Part shown: positions 8,689-18,254 of the stretch, one piece after another | How the letters are laid out: each line of letters begins with the position of its first letter | Position numbering within the stretch: the stretch's first letter is position 1 | From: Gloeocapsopsis sp. IPPAS B-1203 | GTDB lineage: Bacteria; Cyanobacteriota; Cyanobacteriia; Cyanobacteriales; Chroococcidiopsidaceae | Assembly (NCBI RefSeq): GCF_002749975.1 | Contig: NZ_PEIG01000004.1 | Location: forward strand, 310,001-374,000 | Direction: 5' to 3' | Length of the DNA stretch: 64,000 nucleotides | Program-made: the position numbers and the translations under genes | The notes under the pieces: model-generated | Databases searched by the model: none | Told to the model about the DNA's origin: nothing | The model's input: the letters and a program-made list of their open reading frames with translations, nothing else

Positions 8689-10032
8689 ATGCCTCAAAGC
8701 AATACAAGTCGCGAATTGATCTCATCACTGGAAACTGACGGTGTTCGGTTTGTGCGGATTTTGTGGTGTGACAATGCTAATATCATTCGTGGCAAGGCTG
8801 TACACATAGGAATGCTATCACATTACATCGAACACGGTGTCGGTATTTCAGCAGGGCAGCAAGGTGTACCCGTGATGTACGATGCAGTCATGCCAGATAG
8901 TGGGTTAAGTCCTGTTGGGGAAATTCGCTTAGTTCCCGATTGGTCTAACTTAATACTTTTACCCTATGCAAATGGTCATGCTCAAGTCATGGGAGACATG
9001 ATCTACAATAGACAACCTTGGGCATTGTGTCCTCGAAATTTTCTCAAGCGCATGATTGATATAGCTGCTAGTGAGGGAATAGAAATTCAAGCAGCGTTTG
9101 AAAATGAATTTTATCTCCTCCAGCAAACCGATAATCTTGTTCCGGTAGATGAAACACTGTTTGCTGCTGCTGTGGCGATGGATATTAACCGCGAGGTAAT
9201 TGATGACATTGCGGAAGCATTAATTGCCCAAAAAATTCCTGTCGAACAGTATTATCCTGAATCAGGTTTTGGACAACAAGAAATTTCTATACGCTACGGT
9301 TCAGCATTGATTGCTGCTGATCGACAAATCGTCTTTAGAAATACAGTGCGGGCGATCGCCTTCAAACACCGTCTTAAAGCATCGTTCTTACCTAAAATCT
9401 TTCCTGATGCTGCGGGTAGTGGTTGTCATCTCCACTTAAGCTTATGGCGTGACGGCAAAAATTTAGTTCCATCAGAAGGTATAGAAGGACTATCTTCTGT
9501 CGCCAGGGCATTCATTGCCGGAATCTTACATCATCTTCCCGCACTGATGGCAATAACAACTCCTAGCCCTAATTCTTATCGTCGCTTGCGTCCTCATTAT
9601 TGGAGTGGTGCTTTTCGTTGTTGGGGAATTGATAATCGCGAAGCTGCAATTAGAGTCCCCAGCGATCCAGAAGATCAGTATCCCACTCAGTTTGAATTTA
9701 AAACTGTAGATGCTACCTCTAATCCTTACTTGGCTTTAGGTGCTGTCATTGCTGCTGGAATTGATGGAATCCGCCACAATTTGACGCTTGGAGAATCAAT
9801 CAATGTCGATCCAGGACTCTTATCACCAACAGAATTACAAAAACGTGGTATTGACCGATTACCAAAAAATTTAGCAGAAGCGATCGCTCACCTCAAACAA
9901 AATACTACTCTTCTAAGTGCCTTAAATCCACACCTAGCTCAAGCCTTCTTAGCAGTGCGACAAGCTGAATGGGAAGCGATGCAGAATTTCGATTTAGCAG
10001 CAGAAGTCAAACTCTTGTTAGAGCGATACTAG
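8689..10032 (+). CDS. Glutamine synthetase-like enzyme (GlnA family, non-canonical)
   Basis: This 447-residue protein has the family's beta-grasp N-terminus with VRFVRILWCDNANIIRGKAV, the active-site pieces FENEFYLL and GSGCHLHLSLW, and the ATP/substrate loop NSYRRLRPHYWSGAF. These place it in the glutamine synthetase superfamily, but its N-terminus and length resemble gamma-glutamyl-amine or polyamine ligases rather than GlnA type I. It would join glutamate, or a similar acid, to an amine with ATP. No Shine-Dalgarno is visible, because a heptamer repeat array ends one base before the ATG. It stands alone between the J-domain gene and radC. Confidence 0.82.
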   Translation: MPQSNTSRELISSLETDGVRFVRILWCDNANIIRGKAVHIGMLSHYIEHGVGISAGQQGVPVMYDAVMPDSGLSPVGEIRLVPDWSNLILLPYANGHAQVMGDMIYNRQPWALCPRNFLKRMIDIAASEGIEIQAAFENEFYLLQQTDNLVPVDETLFAAAVAMDINREVIDDIAEALIAQKIPVEQYYPESGFGQQEISIRYGSALIAADRQIVFRNTVRAIAFKHRLKASFLPKIFPDAAGSGCHLHLSLWRDGKNLVPSEGIEGLSSVARAFIAGILHHLPALMAITTPSPNSYRRLRPHYWSGAFRCWGIDNREAAIRVPSDPEDQYPTQFEFKTVDATSNPYLALGAVIAAGIDGIRHNLTLGESINVDPGLLSPTELQKRGIDRLPKNLAEAIAHLKQNTTLLSALNPHLAQAFLAVRQAEWEAMQNFDLAAEVKLLLERY

Positions 10033-10136
10033 TGGCAAGGTGCCTACTTATATTTATACTATTGGATGTAACTTTTTAGACAAAAGAGGGCATAAATAAA
10101 GGTAGTCTCACTGTAAGTATTGATTGCCTAATTGCT

Positions 10137-10865
10137 ATGACCTATTGTTTGAGAATTGCAGATATACCAACAACTGAAAGACCACGCGAGCGATTGTTAG
10201 CTCATGGTGCTAACAATTTAGCAACAGCAGAACTAATTGCCATTTTACTAGGTACAGGTCAAGGACAGGGAAAGCTTTCAGCAGTAGGTTTAGGGCAATA
10301 TATCTTACAAGAACTAAGTAAAAATCAACGCGATCCGCTGGCTGTTCTCAGGGAAATAACTCCTCAAGAACTTATGCAAATTCACGGAATTAAGTCAGCT
10401 AAAGCTGCAACAATTGTAGCTGCGGTTGAACTGGGTAAACGAGCGTTTCAATCTCGTCCTCTAGAACGCACTGTCATTGATAGTCCAGCTGCTGCAGCAG
10501 CGACTTTAAGTCAAGATTTAATGTGGCAAGCACAAGAACGTTTTGCTGTGTTGCTTCTAGATGTTAAAAACCGACTCATTGGTACTCAGGTGATTACAAT
10601 CGGTACAGCAACCGAAACCTTAGCCTCTCCCAGAGAAATTTTTCGAGAAGTCATTCGTCAGGGTGCAACAAGAGTGATTGTTGCTCATAATCATCCTTCA
10701 GGAAATGTAGAACCGAGTCCTCAAGACATTGAATTGACAAGACAACTATTAGCTGGAGCGCAGTTTTTAGACGTTCCTTTGTTAGATCATCTCATTTTAG
10801 GTGACGGTAATCATCAAAGTCTCCGCGAAATTACAACTTTATGGGATGAGTATCCACAGGAATAA
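10137..10865 (+). CDS. radC: RadC/JAB1-type DNA repair family protein
   Basis: The 242-residue protein has an N-terminal helix-hairpin-helix region (about 10-105, with [17 protein letters not shown]) and a C-terminal JAB/MPN domain with the metal-binding motif [18 protein letters not shown]. This is the normal RadC length and layout. The family is named for DNA repair, but its biochemical role is not settled; the JAB fold is usually a zinc-dependent isopeptidase-like or nuclease-like site. It precedes the hicA relic/hicB pair. Confidence 0.92.
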   Translation: MTYCLRIADIPTTERPRERLLAHGANNLATAELIAILLGTGQGQGKLSAVGLGQYILQELSKNQRDPLAVLREITPQELMQIHGIKSAKAATIVAAVELGKRAFQSRPLERTVIDSPAAAAATLSQDLMWQAQERFAVLLLDVKNRLIGTQVITIGTATETLASPREIFREVIRQGATRVIVAHNHPSGNVEPSPQDIELTRQLLAGAQFLDVPLLDHLILGDGNHQSLREITTLWDEYPQE

Positions 10866-10902
10866 ATCTAAACTTCTTTTCCTATCTTGTACTTTAGAAT
10901 AT

Positions 10903-11090
10903 ATGCCCAAAAAAATTAAAATTAGAGAACTTAAGGCAATGTTGAGGAAGTCAGGCTTTATCTGTTGCTGCCATACAACATTACCTTAGCTGGTAATGAC
11001 GGAGACGATGCACAGCGTTATCAAGAAAAAGATGTTCGTAATGTGCAAGAAGTGAAACAGCCTGGAGGGGAAGATGACACCACACTATAG
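10903..11090 (+). pseudogene. hicA: hicA toxin relic with internal deletion and frame change
   Basis: From ATG 10903 the frame gives MPKKIKIRELKAMLRKSGF, a good HicA N-terminus, and then stops at 10987-10989. In the next frame 10959-11090 gives LLPYNITLAGNDGDDAQRYQ and on to KDVRNVQEVKQ, a good HicA C-terminal part. The middle of HicA, with the catalytic His in its GSH(T)-type motif, is missing: one deletion removed it and shifted the frame. The toxin should be dead. The relic's stop at 11088-11090 lies inside hicB, whose ATG is at 11074, so the old operon overlap is preserved. Confidence 0.8.
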
Positions 11091-11280
11091 TATCCTTATT
11101 CAGTGGAGTGACGAAGACCAAGTATATATCGCTTCGTTACCTGAGTTTAGTCCATACGTTCGTACTCATGGCAATACTTATCAAGATGCCTTAGAAAGTG
11201 CGGAGGAACTTTTAGAAACAATGTGCTTGCATTATCAAGACCAAGGTAAAGCACTACCACAACCAGCACTTGCAGGATAA
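11074..11280 (+). CDS. hicB: HicB family antitoxin, orphaned
   Basis: This 68-residue protein (start MTPHYSILIQWSDEDQVYI) has the partially degraded RNase-H-like fold of HicB: SLPEFSPYVRTHGNTYQDALESA followed by an amphipathic helix. It lacks the extra DNA-binding domain of longer HicB proteins. In working systems HicB binds and neutralises the mRNA-cleaving HicA. Here the upstream hicA is broken, so HicB is an orphan that may be kept by chance or to neutralise HicA toxins encoded elsewhere. A gagggg sequence lies 4 bases before the ATG. Confidence 0.85.
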   Translation: MTPHYSILIQWSDEDQVYIASLPEFSPYVRTHGNTYQDALESAEELLETMCLHYQDQGKALPQPALAG

Positions 11281-11474
11281 TTTATGTACTATTGGTACAC
11301 AAATGATGAAACAAGGTTACACCGGATAACCATCAGTAATGTCCAAAAGACTTCCCCAACCTCGAATCATCCGCCAGAGCAATCGAAACGTGTCTAGAGG
11401 ATGAATACCCACAGGGAAATTGAAAATATACGTACTTGTTAATCACTCTCTATTATATTAATTTATACCGCTAC
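11281..11474. other. Spacer with possible gene debris
   Basis: There is no complete gene. On the plus strand around 11336-11410 short coding-like words appear (…KTSPTSNHPPEQSKRV…, and CLEDEYPQG in another frame) that could be debris of another antitoxin-like gene. I cannot identify it. Confidence 0.3.
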
Positions 11475-11500
11475 GGATGATTAGCGCAGTGGTAGCGCGC
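11475..11500 (+). tRNA. 5' fragment of a tRNA gene (truncated)
   Basis: The sequence ggatgat, t8, a9, then D-arm gcgc-agtggta-gcgc (11484-11498) matches the first ~26 nucleotides of a tRNA: 7-base acceptor strand, U8, A9, and a perfect 4-bp D stem with GG in the loop. The anticodon arm, T arm and acceptor 3' strand are absent; the sequence instead runs into aggatatcct and the end of comB. It is a relic, and the amino acid cannot be told. Confidence 0.5.
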
Positions 11501-11512
11501 AGGATATCCTAT

Positions 11513-12244
11513 TTACACTTTTAAAACTCCTGGCTCTTGTTGTAAAGGCAGCACATCGACTATATCTGTTTGAGCGCAGTATTTTAGATCTTCGTAACAC
11601 TCCAAGCGGAGTAAGCGCTTACCATGACTGGCATGATGAAACAATCCTAAGAGATTATTTTGCCATTGGGTATAAAGCGCGATCGCTCCCATAACTTCAT
11701 CGTTTCCGGCTAACTCTTCTAAAGGTAATTCGGTTTGCTGCCAAATACTATGGGCGATCGCGCCAGCACATGCTGTATCTTCCAGTGAAAAACTTCCTTC
11801 CCAACCAGAACCCACAATCCATAATATTTCTGGTTGCTGAGCCATAATGTACTTGACAACAGCCGCACGGTTAATAAAAGCAGCAGCTGTTACAGCAGCA
11901 GCATGTTGTACTCGTTGTAGTGCGCGGGTTCCGTTCGTTGTACTGATAAACAATCGGCGTCCTTGGACGCGCTCTGGTGTACAATCAAGAGGAGAGTTGC
12001 CCATATCAAAGCCTGCTACTTTAGCGCCGCCACGTTCTCCTGCTCGCAGTCTTTTTTCGGCTGACCAAGCTTCACTTACCTGTATCAACTGATCTAAATC
12101 GCTAAACACTTGCACTGCTTCAGCGCCAGCTGCCAATACAGTAGCAATTGTCGTTGTTGCACGTAGTACATCGACTGCGATCGCACAGTCTGGTACTTTA
12201 TCCTCTGGAGTCAGTTCGGGAGTGTGGTAAATGAATAGTTTCAC
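11513..12244 (-). CDS. comB: 2-phosphosulfolactate phosphatase family protein (ComB-like)
   Basis: The 243-residue protein has the ComB family hallmarks [21 protein letters not shown] (residues 22-42), [20 protein letters not shown] and the glycine/threonine run [11 protein letters not shown]. ComB is a magnesium-dependent acid phosphatase first known from coenzyme M synthesis in methanogens. Cyanobacterial homologues are common but do not make coenzyme M, so the true substrate here is open. The last codons lie next to a truncated tRNA fragment, and no terminator is seen. Confidence 0.88.
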   Translation of the reverse strand: MKLFIYHTPELTPEDKVPDCAIAVDVLRATTTIATVLAAGAEAVQVFSDLDQLIQVSEAWSAEKRLRAGERGGAKVAGFDMGNSPLDCTPERVQGRRLFISTTNGTRALQRVQHAAAVTAAAFINRAAVVKYIMAQQPEILWIVGSGWEGSFSLEDTACAGAIAHSIWQQTELPLEELAGNDEVMGAIALYTQWQNNLLGLFHHASHGKRLLRLECYEDLKYCAQTDIVDVLPLQQEPGVLKV

Positions 12245-12475
12245 AACCTAACAATCACTGCAATCAAAACTTTGGTCATCTTACCAAATCATATGGCTAT
12301 TCTGACACCTAAAATTTCTAACTTTTTTCAGCAACATTCTTATTTCGTATATTTATTAACATATATCTCCTGGGTTATTCAATACTTACCATAAGATCTT
12401 TTCGTAGGTAGATGCTACAAATGCCAAAACTTGGTTTAATAAAAATTGTTGAATAGTTTATTTACACAAAAGATT

Positions 12476-12823
12476 ATGAGTTGGCTAAAAAGACTTTTTG
12501 GACTTGATAGACCAAAGAACGCACCGTCTTTTAGTACAAAACCGCAACCGCAAGCAGGAGCTACTACCCAACAAGTTCCTCCTGAGCGCATGGGCTTAAA
12601 TGGAGAATACGATCAAAGCGGTTTAGCAAAACGAGTCGCTTTAGCATTTGATCAAGATTCAACTATTGATGATATTGATACTCTGTATGTAGCACAAACA
12701 GGTAGCACAGTTGTCTTAAAAGGTAGAGTTCCCAATCAAGAAATTCTTAACAAGATGGTTTCAGTCGCACGAGGAGTTCACGGTGCAACCTCTGTAGAAA
12801 CTAACCAAGTAACAATTGGCTAA
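12476..12823 (+). CDS. BON-domain protein
   Basis: I choose the ATG at 12476 (MSWLKRLFGLDRPKN) over an in-frame TTG at 12446, giving 115 residues. A short amphipathic start and a Pro/Gln-rich stretch precede a single BON domain (about residues 55-115: VALAFDQDSTIDDIDTLYVA, TVVLKGRVPNQEILNKMV and the final TNQVTIG). BON domains bind membranes or ligands, as in OsmY. No signal peptide is evident, so a cytoplasmic or membrane-associated place is likely. An inverted repeat 80 bases downstream probably ends the transcript. Confidence 0.75.
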   Translation: MSWLKRLFGLDRPKNAPSFSTKPQPQAGATTQQVPPERMGLNGEYDQSGLAKRVALAFDQDSTIDDIDTLYVAQTGSTVVLKGRVPNQEILNKMVSVARGVHGATSVETNQVTIG

Positions 12824-12902
12824 ATTGTTTGAAATTTATTGGATTGGATAGTTCAGTGATGTAAATACCAAACTGTGTGGCAATAAATCTTCCACTTTAT
12901 AT

Positions 12903-12932
12903 AACTCTCTATAATAATCACTATAGAGAGTT
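12903..12932. terminator. Intergenic hairpin between convergent genes
   Basis: aactctctata (12903-12913) pairs perfectly with tatagagagtt (12922-12932) around an 8-base loop. It lies between the plus-strand BON gene and the minus-strand hydrolase gene and could stop transcription from both sides, though the T-tract is weak. Confidence 0.65.
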
Positions 12933-12969
12933 GTTTCATAAATTAGTTACTATTAGTTAGCAGTGATTT

Positions 12970-13917
12970 TTATGTAATAGAAGCAAAAGAATTCTTTGAG
13001 TCGCTTGCTGTCTGTAAAAAACTATTTATCCAATTTAAGATTGCTAGGTTGACTTCCTCAGGGCATTCGTCGTGCGGGCAGTGTCCTGCATTCTTTAGCT
13101 GTAAAAGCTGCACCTGCGGATTGTATGCTATGAACTTTTGTGCTAATTTTGGGGGAACCATCCGGTCTTGTTCTCCCCATATTAGTAACATTGGTACTTC
13201 AACAGAAGGTAGTAATTTTTTGACGCTAATGCCGTTAGCACTTGATATTGCTTTAATAGTTGCATAAAATGCTTGCGCCGAACCTCGGTCTTGTGCTGGA
13301 CCTATTAGTATATCTACCAATTCATCAGTGACTGCAGTAGGGTTAGCATAGGCAATTGATGCCCATCGCCGGACGATTGATGGTCTGTTGATTAAGCGAA
13401 ATGCAGTTTTTAGGATTAGTGGTGAAGCAACCAGCGATTTGATTGTTTGCACAACCGGTCTTAAAGCAGCAGGAATCACTTCTTCTTCCAAAGATGGATC
13501 GGGTAAACTTAACATCACAATTCCTTGTACCATCTCTGGATGACTTGCAGCAGCAGCCAGCGACACGAGTGAACCAATTGAATTACCGACTAGAACAACC
13601 GGATGGCGAATAAACGTTCGCCAAAAGTCGTAAACCTGCTCAACCCAAAGCGTAATCTGATAATTTGCTGCAGCTTTCTCAGAAGCGCCAAAACCTAGCA
13701 TGTCAATTGCATAAACAGTATGCGATTCCCCAAGTACGTTAAGATTTTGCCTCCAGTGCCCAATTGAAGTGCCAAAACCATGAAGTAAAAGAAGTGGTTT
13801 TGTTTCGGGGAGTTGCTTTTTTGGTCGAATATAGGTATATCGAGTTTGCCATCCCCGCCAAACCCAGTCTCTTTGACTGCCAATTCTTTGTTGCCAACAA
13901 TCACCGATCGCACTCAT
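12970..13917 (-). CDS. Alpha/beta-fold hydrolase
   Basis: The 315-residue protein shows the alpha/beta hydrolase layout: oxyanion region LLLHGFGTSIGHWR, nucleophile elbow VLVGNSIGSLVS (Ser in G-N-S-I-G), acid region LIWGEQDRMVP and the catalytic His in LKNAGHCPHDECPEEVN. It resembles cyanobacterial and plant hydrolases of the haloalkane-dehalogenase-like branch, some of which act on chlorophyll derivatives, but the substrate cannot be told from sequence. It is monocistronic and convergent with the BON gene. Confidence 0.85.
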   Translation of the reverse strand: MSAIGDCWQQRIGSQRDWVWRGWQTRYTYIRPKKQLPETKPLLLLHGFGTSIGHWRQNLNVLGESHTVYAIDMLGFGASEKAAANYQITLWVEQVYDFWRTFIRHPVVLVGNSIGSLVSLAAAASHPEMVQGIVMLSLPDPSLEEEVIPAALRPVVQTIKSLVASPLILKTAFRLINRPSIVRRWASIAYANPTAVTDELVDILIGPAQDRGSAQAFYATIKAISSANGISVKKLLPSVEVPMLLIWGEQDRMVPPKLAQKFIAYNPQVQLLQLKNAGHCPHDECPEEVNLAILNWINSFLQTASDSKNSFASIT

Positions 13918-14250
13918 TCTGTTTAAAATAAATTTACAAAAATCTCTTAAGATTTTATTTAAATTTTAGCGAAAGGCAAGCAAACATTGCATCTATTTTA
14001 GCTAATACTGTCTGCCCGTCCTAAAATGTAGGATTTACCCTACCCCCACTCAGCTTAAAAATTTGCTAAAGTGTTGTTCGAGTACCAAACATAGTCTTCT
14101 GTTTGCTAAAGATTAATGACACTCAATACCACTTCTTACTGAGTTTAGCTAAACTTTAATTGATATAGTGCCACAAGCATTATTCTGCGCTTATTTAAGC
14201 TAAAAGTAAGGCTGGTTTTTCCAAACAGTTGCTCTTGATTATTAACGCCT
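13918..14250 (+). promoter_or_regulatory. Long upstream region of infC
   Basis: This 333-bp gap lies between the divergent hydrolase gene and infC. I see no gene. It contains a short palindrome, agtttagctaaact, near 14140-14155 and several A/T-rich stretches fit for promoters. A long leader before infC is consistent with autoregulation of IF-3, but no known leader motif is recognised. Confidence 0.4.
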
Positions 14251-14778
14251 GTGATTGACAAAAGAAAAAATCGCGATCTCACCTTAACTAACGAACAAAT
14301 TCGCTTTCCCAAAATTCGGGTCATAGACACCGATGGAGCGCAACTTGGACTTCTATCGCCACGAGAAGCTTTGCAAATAGCAGAAGAGAAAGAGCTTGAT
14401 CTCGTCCTCCTCAGCGACAAAGCCGATCCCCCTGTTTGTCGAATTATGGACTACGGCAAGTATAAATTCGAGCAAGAGAAAAAAGCACGGGAAGCTCGAA
14501 AAAAGCAGCATACTGCTGACGTCAAAGAAGTTAAGATGCGCTACAAGATTGAGGAACACGACTACAAAGTACGGGTTAACCAAGCACAGCGCTTTCTCAA
14601 AGATGGCGATAAAGTGAAAGCTACTGTGATGTTCCGAGGTCGTGAAATCCAACACAGCGACCTAGCGGAAACTTTGCTAAAACGGATGGCAACGGATTTA
14701 GAGCAAGTAGGAGAAGTCCAGCAAGCGCCGAAAAAAGAAGGTAAAAACATGATGATGCTAATAGCTCCGAAGAAGTAA
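14251..14778 (+). CDS. infC: Translation initiation factor IF-3
   Basis: The 175-residue protein begins [20 protein letters not shown] and has the IF-3 N-domain ([20 protein letters not shown]), the lysine-rich linker helix ([18 protein letters not shown]) and the C-domain ([35 protein letters not shown]). IF-3 binds the 30S subunit and checks start-codon pairing. The start appears to be GTG at 14251, and an in-frame TGA at 14236 limits upstream options to rare codons (TTA, ACG). infC of other bacteria uses poor starts for self-control, so this may be functional. No good Shine-Dalgarno is visible. Confidence 0.95.
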   Translation: MIDKRKNRDLTLTNEQIRFPKIRVIDTDGAQLGLLSPREALQIAEEKELDLVLLSDKADPPVCRIMDYGKYKFEQEKKAREARKKQHTADVKEVKMRYKIEEHDYKVRVNQAQRFLKDGDKVKATVMFRGREIQHSDLAETLLKRMATDLEQVGEVQQAPKKEGKNMMMLIAPKK

Positions 14779-14815
14779 TGTTGTCATAAATCTATACAAC
14801 TTAGTGCTATTAATT

Positions 14816-14848
14816 GTGATGAGTGATTTGCCACTCATCACTTATTTT
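14816..14848 (+). terminator. Rho-independent terminator after infC
   Basis: gtgatgagtg (14816-14825) pairs perfectly with cactcatcac (14832-14841) around a 6-base loop and is followed by ttattttta. It lies 37 bases past the infC stop. Confidence 0.85.
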
Positions 14849-14896
14849 TAGTTTGTTTTGGCTTGTTGCGTGGTCAGCCAGTTACATCATTAAATC

Positions 14897-15106
14897 TTAA
14901 CCTGCTTGATAACCTTCAACTGTGTGACCAGCAGCAACGATCGCTTGTTTGATGGTTTCTTCAGAAGCTTCAGATTCTACTGTCACTGTCTTTGCGTTGA
15001 CATCGACATTGACTTGCGCGTCGGGTTCCATTGTATTGATAGATTCTCTAATTGTTTGCGCACAACCATCACAGACAATACTTGGAACGTTGAGTTTAAG
15101 AGCCAT
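14897..15106 (-). CDS. Heavy-metal-associated domain protein (CopZ/Atx1-like copper chaperone)
   Basis: I prefer the ATG at 15106 (MALKLNVPSIVCDGCAQTI), giving 69 residues; an in-frame ATG 12 codons upstream has poor context. The protein is one ferredoxin-fold HMA domain with the metal-binding C12-x2-C15 in VCDGCAQTI and the usual end AGHTVEGY. Such proteins carry Cu(I), or sometimes other soft metals, to P-type ATPases. No ATPase gene is adjacent. The Met found before the first Cys in many copper chaperones is Ile-Val here. Confidence 0.88.
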   Translation of the reverse strand: MALKLNVPSIVCDGCAQTIRESINTMEPDAQVNVDVNAKTVTVESEASEETIKQAIVAAGHTVEGYQAG

Positions 15107-15432
15107 AACTAAATAAATTCGATCAAATTCAGAATTTTCCAAATGAATATTTTACAGTCCTGAGCACGTTGAGTTCATGAACCCTTAGCTAGATTATTTG
15201 AGATACATCCACTACGGGTGGCTACAATCACAACCAAAATGCAAAAATATATGAATTAAGACTGACGCCGAAAGGAACCGAAAGAATTGTTTCGGTTGGT
15301 AATTGGTCAATGGTAATGGGTAATTACCGTTAATTGTCTACTACGTACGTCTTAATAAAATAAATCAAATCAACTCATACGCTAGACTGCCATTATCTCT
15401 AGCCATTAGTCACTAGCCACTCCAAAAAACTC
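15107..15432. other. Spacer upstream of alaS with heptamer array
   Basis: No gene is seen. 15293-15327 holds imperfect ggtaatt/ggtcaat/gggtaat heptamers. The last 35 bases before alaS contain tagccattagtcactagccac, another tagt/cactagcc-type repeat that also occurs near 45640, 49380 and 43944. It must contain the alaS promoter; I cannot place the boxes reliably. Confidence 0.5.
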
Positions 15433-18075
15433 ATGTTTTCTCCCCAGTATCTCAGCGGTAACGACATTCGGCAAAAATTCCTCGATTTTTATGCACAACG
15501 AGGACATACCGTTTTGCCTAGTGCTTCTCTAGTACCTGAAGATCCTACTGTGCTGCTGACGATCGCGGGAATGCTACCATTTAAACCGATATTTCTCGGA
15601 CAGCGATCGCCTGAATTTAAAAGAGCAACAACGTCTCAGAAGTGTATTCGTACCAATGATATCGAAAATGTTGGGCGGACTAAACGGCATCACACATTTT
15701 TTGAGATGCTGGGGAATTTTAGCTTTGGCGATTATTTTAAAGAACAAGCGATCGCCTGGGGTTGGGAAATCTCTACGGAAGTCTTTGGCTTACCTGCTGA
15801 ACGTCTCGTTGTCAGTGTGTTTGAAGATGACGACGAGGCTTATGCGATTTGGCGCGATAAAATTGGCGTTCGGGAAACTCACATCAAACGCATGGGAGAG
15901 GATGATAACTTCTGGGCGTCAGGTCCTACAGGTCCGTGTGGTCCATGTTCAGAAATATACTATGATTTTCATCCAGAACGCGGGGATGACATTGATTTAG
16001 AAGATGACACGCGGTTTATCGAGTTTTACAACTTGGTGTTCATGCAGTACAACCGCGATGCTGATGGTAACTTAACACCACTCCAAAACAAAAATATTGA
16101 TACAGGATTGGGTTTGGAACGCATGGCGCAGATTTTGCAACAGGTTCCAAATAACTATGAAACTGACTTGATCTTCCCGATTATTAAAACCGCAGCAGAA
16201 ATTGCTGGAATTAACTACGCCAAGAGTGATGAAAAAACACAAGTATCTCTCAAAGTAATTGGAGATCACATTCGTGCAGTTGTCCACATGATCTCTGATG
16301 AAATTCATGCTTCTAATGTAGGACGCGGTTATGTCTTACGACGCTTGATTCGGCGAATTGTGCGTCACGGAAGATTAATTGGTATTGAAGGGGAATTTAC
16401 AACACAAGTTGCAGAAAGTGCGATCGCGCTTGCTGAATCGGCTTACCCCGAAGTGCGTCAACAAGAAGATGCAATTCAAGCAGAACTACAACGAGAAGAA
16501 TCGCGCTTCTTGAAAACTTTGGCGCGGGGTGAAGATTTACTAGCAGAAATCATCGAAAAAGTCAAGAAGGAAGGGAAAACTCAAATCGATGGGCGCGATG
16601 CGTTTACTTTATATGATACCTACGGCTTTCCACTCGAACTGACGCAAGAAATTGCAGCAGAACAAGATCTCACAGTGGATGAAGCTGGATACAACCAAGC
16701 GATGGAAGAACAACAAACGCGATCGCAAGAAGCCCACGAAACAATTGATTTAACGGTTCAAGGTTCGCTGGATAAACTAGCAGAAGAGATCAAGGTTACG
16801 GAGTTTGTTGGTTATACGCAGTTTTCTAGCCAAGGAGTTGTAGAAGCGATTTTACTCAATGGTGAAACTGTAGAGTCAGCTGAAGCTGGAACAGATGTCC
16901 AAGTCGTTCTTGATACAACACCATTTTATGCTGAATCAGGCGGACAAATTGGCGATCGCGGGTATATCAGTAGCGAGGATGCATTAGTAGAAGTGACAGA
17001 CGTACAGCGCGAATCTGACTTTTATATCCATATTGGGCGGATTGTGCGGGGAACGTTACGTGCGGGAGATAAAGTCAACGCCCAAATTGATAGTGGATGT
17101 CGCCGTCGCGTACAAGCACATCATACAGCAACGCATTTATTGCAAGCAGCTTTAAAGAAAATTGTTGATGATTCGATTTCACAAGCAGGTTCTTTAGTAG
17201 CCTTTGATCGCCTGCGATTCGATTTTAACTGTCCGCGAGCGCTGACACCAGAGGAAGTACAAAAAGTTGAAGAACAAGTAAATTCGTGGATTACATGGGC
17301 GGTTCAAGCCGATGTTGCGATTATGTCATTAGCCGAAGCCAAAGCAAAAGGTGCGACCGCTATGTTTGGGGAAAAATACGGCGAACAAGTGCGTGTTTTA
17401 GATTTCCCTGGTGTATCGATGGAGTTATGTGGGGGAACACACGTCAGCAATACTGCAGAAATTGGCGTTTTTAAAATTATTTCTGAATCAGGCGTTGCTT
17501 CTGGAGTACGACGCATCGAAGCTGTAGCAGGTGCAGCAGTGTTGGATTACTTAAATGTCCGTGATAAAGTTGTGCGGGAACTAGGCGATCGCTTTAAAGC
17601 AAAACCCGAAGAACTCGGCGATCGCATCACTGGATTACAGAATGAACTGAAAAACACCCAAAAGCAACTTGAAAACCTCAAAGCAGAACTCGCGATCGCT
17701 AAATCTGATACGCTGTTATCGTCAGCCGAAGCGGTAGGCGAATCCAAAATCTTGGTTGCACAATTAGAAGGAGTCGATGCTGAAGCACTCAAAACCGCAG
17801 CCGAACGTTTATTGCAAAAACTCGGTAATGGTGCAGTTATTTTAGGTTCAGTTCCCGAAGCTGGAAAAGTCAGTTTAGTCGCTGCATTTAGTAAGCAAGT
17901 GAATAATCAAGGCTTACAAGCAGGGAAGTTTATCGGGGCGATCGCCAAAATCTGTGGTGGTGGTGGTGGTGGGCGTCCAAACCTCGCTCAAGCTGGTGGG
18001 CGCGATCCGAGTAAACTTCCTGAAGCATTAGAAAACGCCCGCGAACAACTGCGATCGTCTTTGAGTTCAATATAA
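15433..18075 (+). CDS. alaS: Alanine--tRNA ligase
   Basis: This full-length enzyme of 880 residues starts at the ATG after a repeat-rich leader. It has class II motif 1-3 segments early ([51 protein letters not shown]), then the editing domain with zinc ligands HHTATH and CGGTHV, then a C-terminal C-Ala domain ending with a glycine-rich [16 protein letters not shown], a motif typical of AlaRS. It charges tRNA-Ala and clears mischarged serine and glycine. It stands alone; the next gene lies past a dispersed repeat. Confidence 0.97.
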   Translation: MFSPQYLSGNDIRQKFLDFYAQRGHTVLPSASLVPEDPTVLLTIAGMLPFKPIFLGQRSPEFKRATTSQKCIRTNDIENVGRTKRHHTFFEMLGNFSFGDYFKEQAIAWGWEISTEVFGLPAERLVVSVFEDDDEAYAIWRDKIGVRETHIKRMGEDDNFWASGPTGPCGPCSEIYYDFHPERGDDIDLEDDTRFIEFYNLVFMQYNRDADGNLTPLQNKNIDTGLGLERMAQILQQVPNNYETDLIFPIIKTAAEIAGINYAKSDEKTQVSLKVIGDHIRAVVHMISDEIHASNVGRGYVLRRLIRRIVRHGRLIGIEGEFTTQVAESAIALAESAYPEVRQQEDAIQAELQREESRFLKTLARGEDLLAEIIEKVKKEGKTQIDGRDAFTLYDTYGFPLELTQEIAAEQDLTVDEAGYNQAMEEQQTRSQEAHETIDLTVQGSLDKLAEEIKVTEFVGYTQFSSQGVVEAILLNGETVESAEAGTDVQVVLDTTPFYAESGGQIGDRGYISSEDALVEVTDVQRESDFYIHIGRIVRGTLRAGDKVNAQIDSGCRRRVQAHHTATHLLQAALKKIVDDSISQAGSLVAFDRLRFDFNCPRALTPEEVQKVEEQVNSWITWAVQADVAIMSLAEAKAKGATAMFGEKYGEQVRVLDFPGVSMELCGGTHVSNTAEIGVFKIISESGVASGVRRIEAVAGAAVLDYLNVRDKVVRELGDRFKAKPEELGDRITGLQNELKNTQKQLENLKAELAIAKSDTLLSSAEAVGESKILVAQLEGVDAEALKTAAERLLQKLGNGAVILGSVPEAGKVSLVAAFSKQVNNQGLQAGKFIGAIAKICGGGGGGRPNLAQAGGRDPSKLPEALENAREQLRSSLSSI

Positions 18076-18086
18076 CAACTAGCTTG

Positions 18087-18215
18087 GCGAATGAATTCGC
18101 TGCTAGACAGACAAAGTCCACCTCCGTTGACTTACTCACCACAAATTCCTCTTAGTGTGCGGAGGGAGACACACTTTGTTTGAGTAGTCCCGACTTCAGT
18201 CGAAGGGTATCTAGA
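18087..18215 (+). repeat. MITE-like dispersed repeat, family A copy 1
   Basis: The element runs from gcgaatgaattcgc through aaagtccacctccgttgactt to cttcagtcgaagggtatct. It matches 40972-41095 (same order of stems) and, in reverse orientation, 55076-55220. Each copy has the same hairpins. This copy has no clear terminal inverted repeats, so its ends are approximate. Confidence 0.75.
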
Positions 18216-18254
18216 TAATTCAGTTAGCCAATCACTTTATGTGGAGAACCGCTG

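Noticed and set aside
10801-10989. 62-codon frame covering the end of radC and the hicA start
   Set aside because: It only joins the radC antiphase to the real hicA N-terminus; the hicA ATG is at 10903.
14353-14655. 100-codon frame antisense to infC
   Set aside because: IF-3 is unmistakable on the plus strand; the antisense frame has no support.
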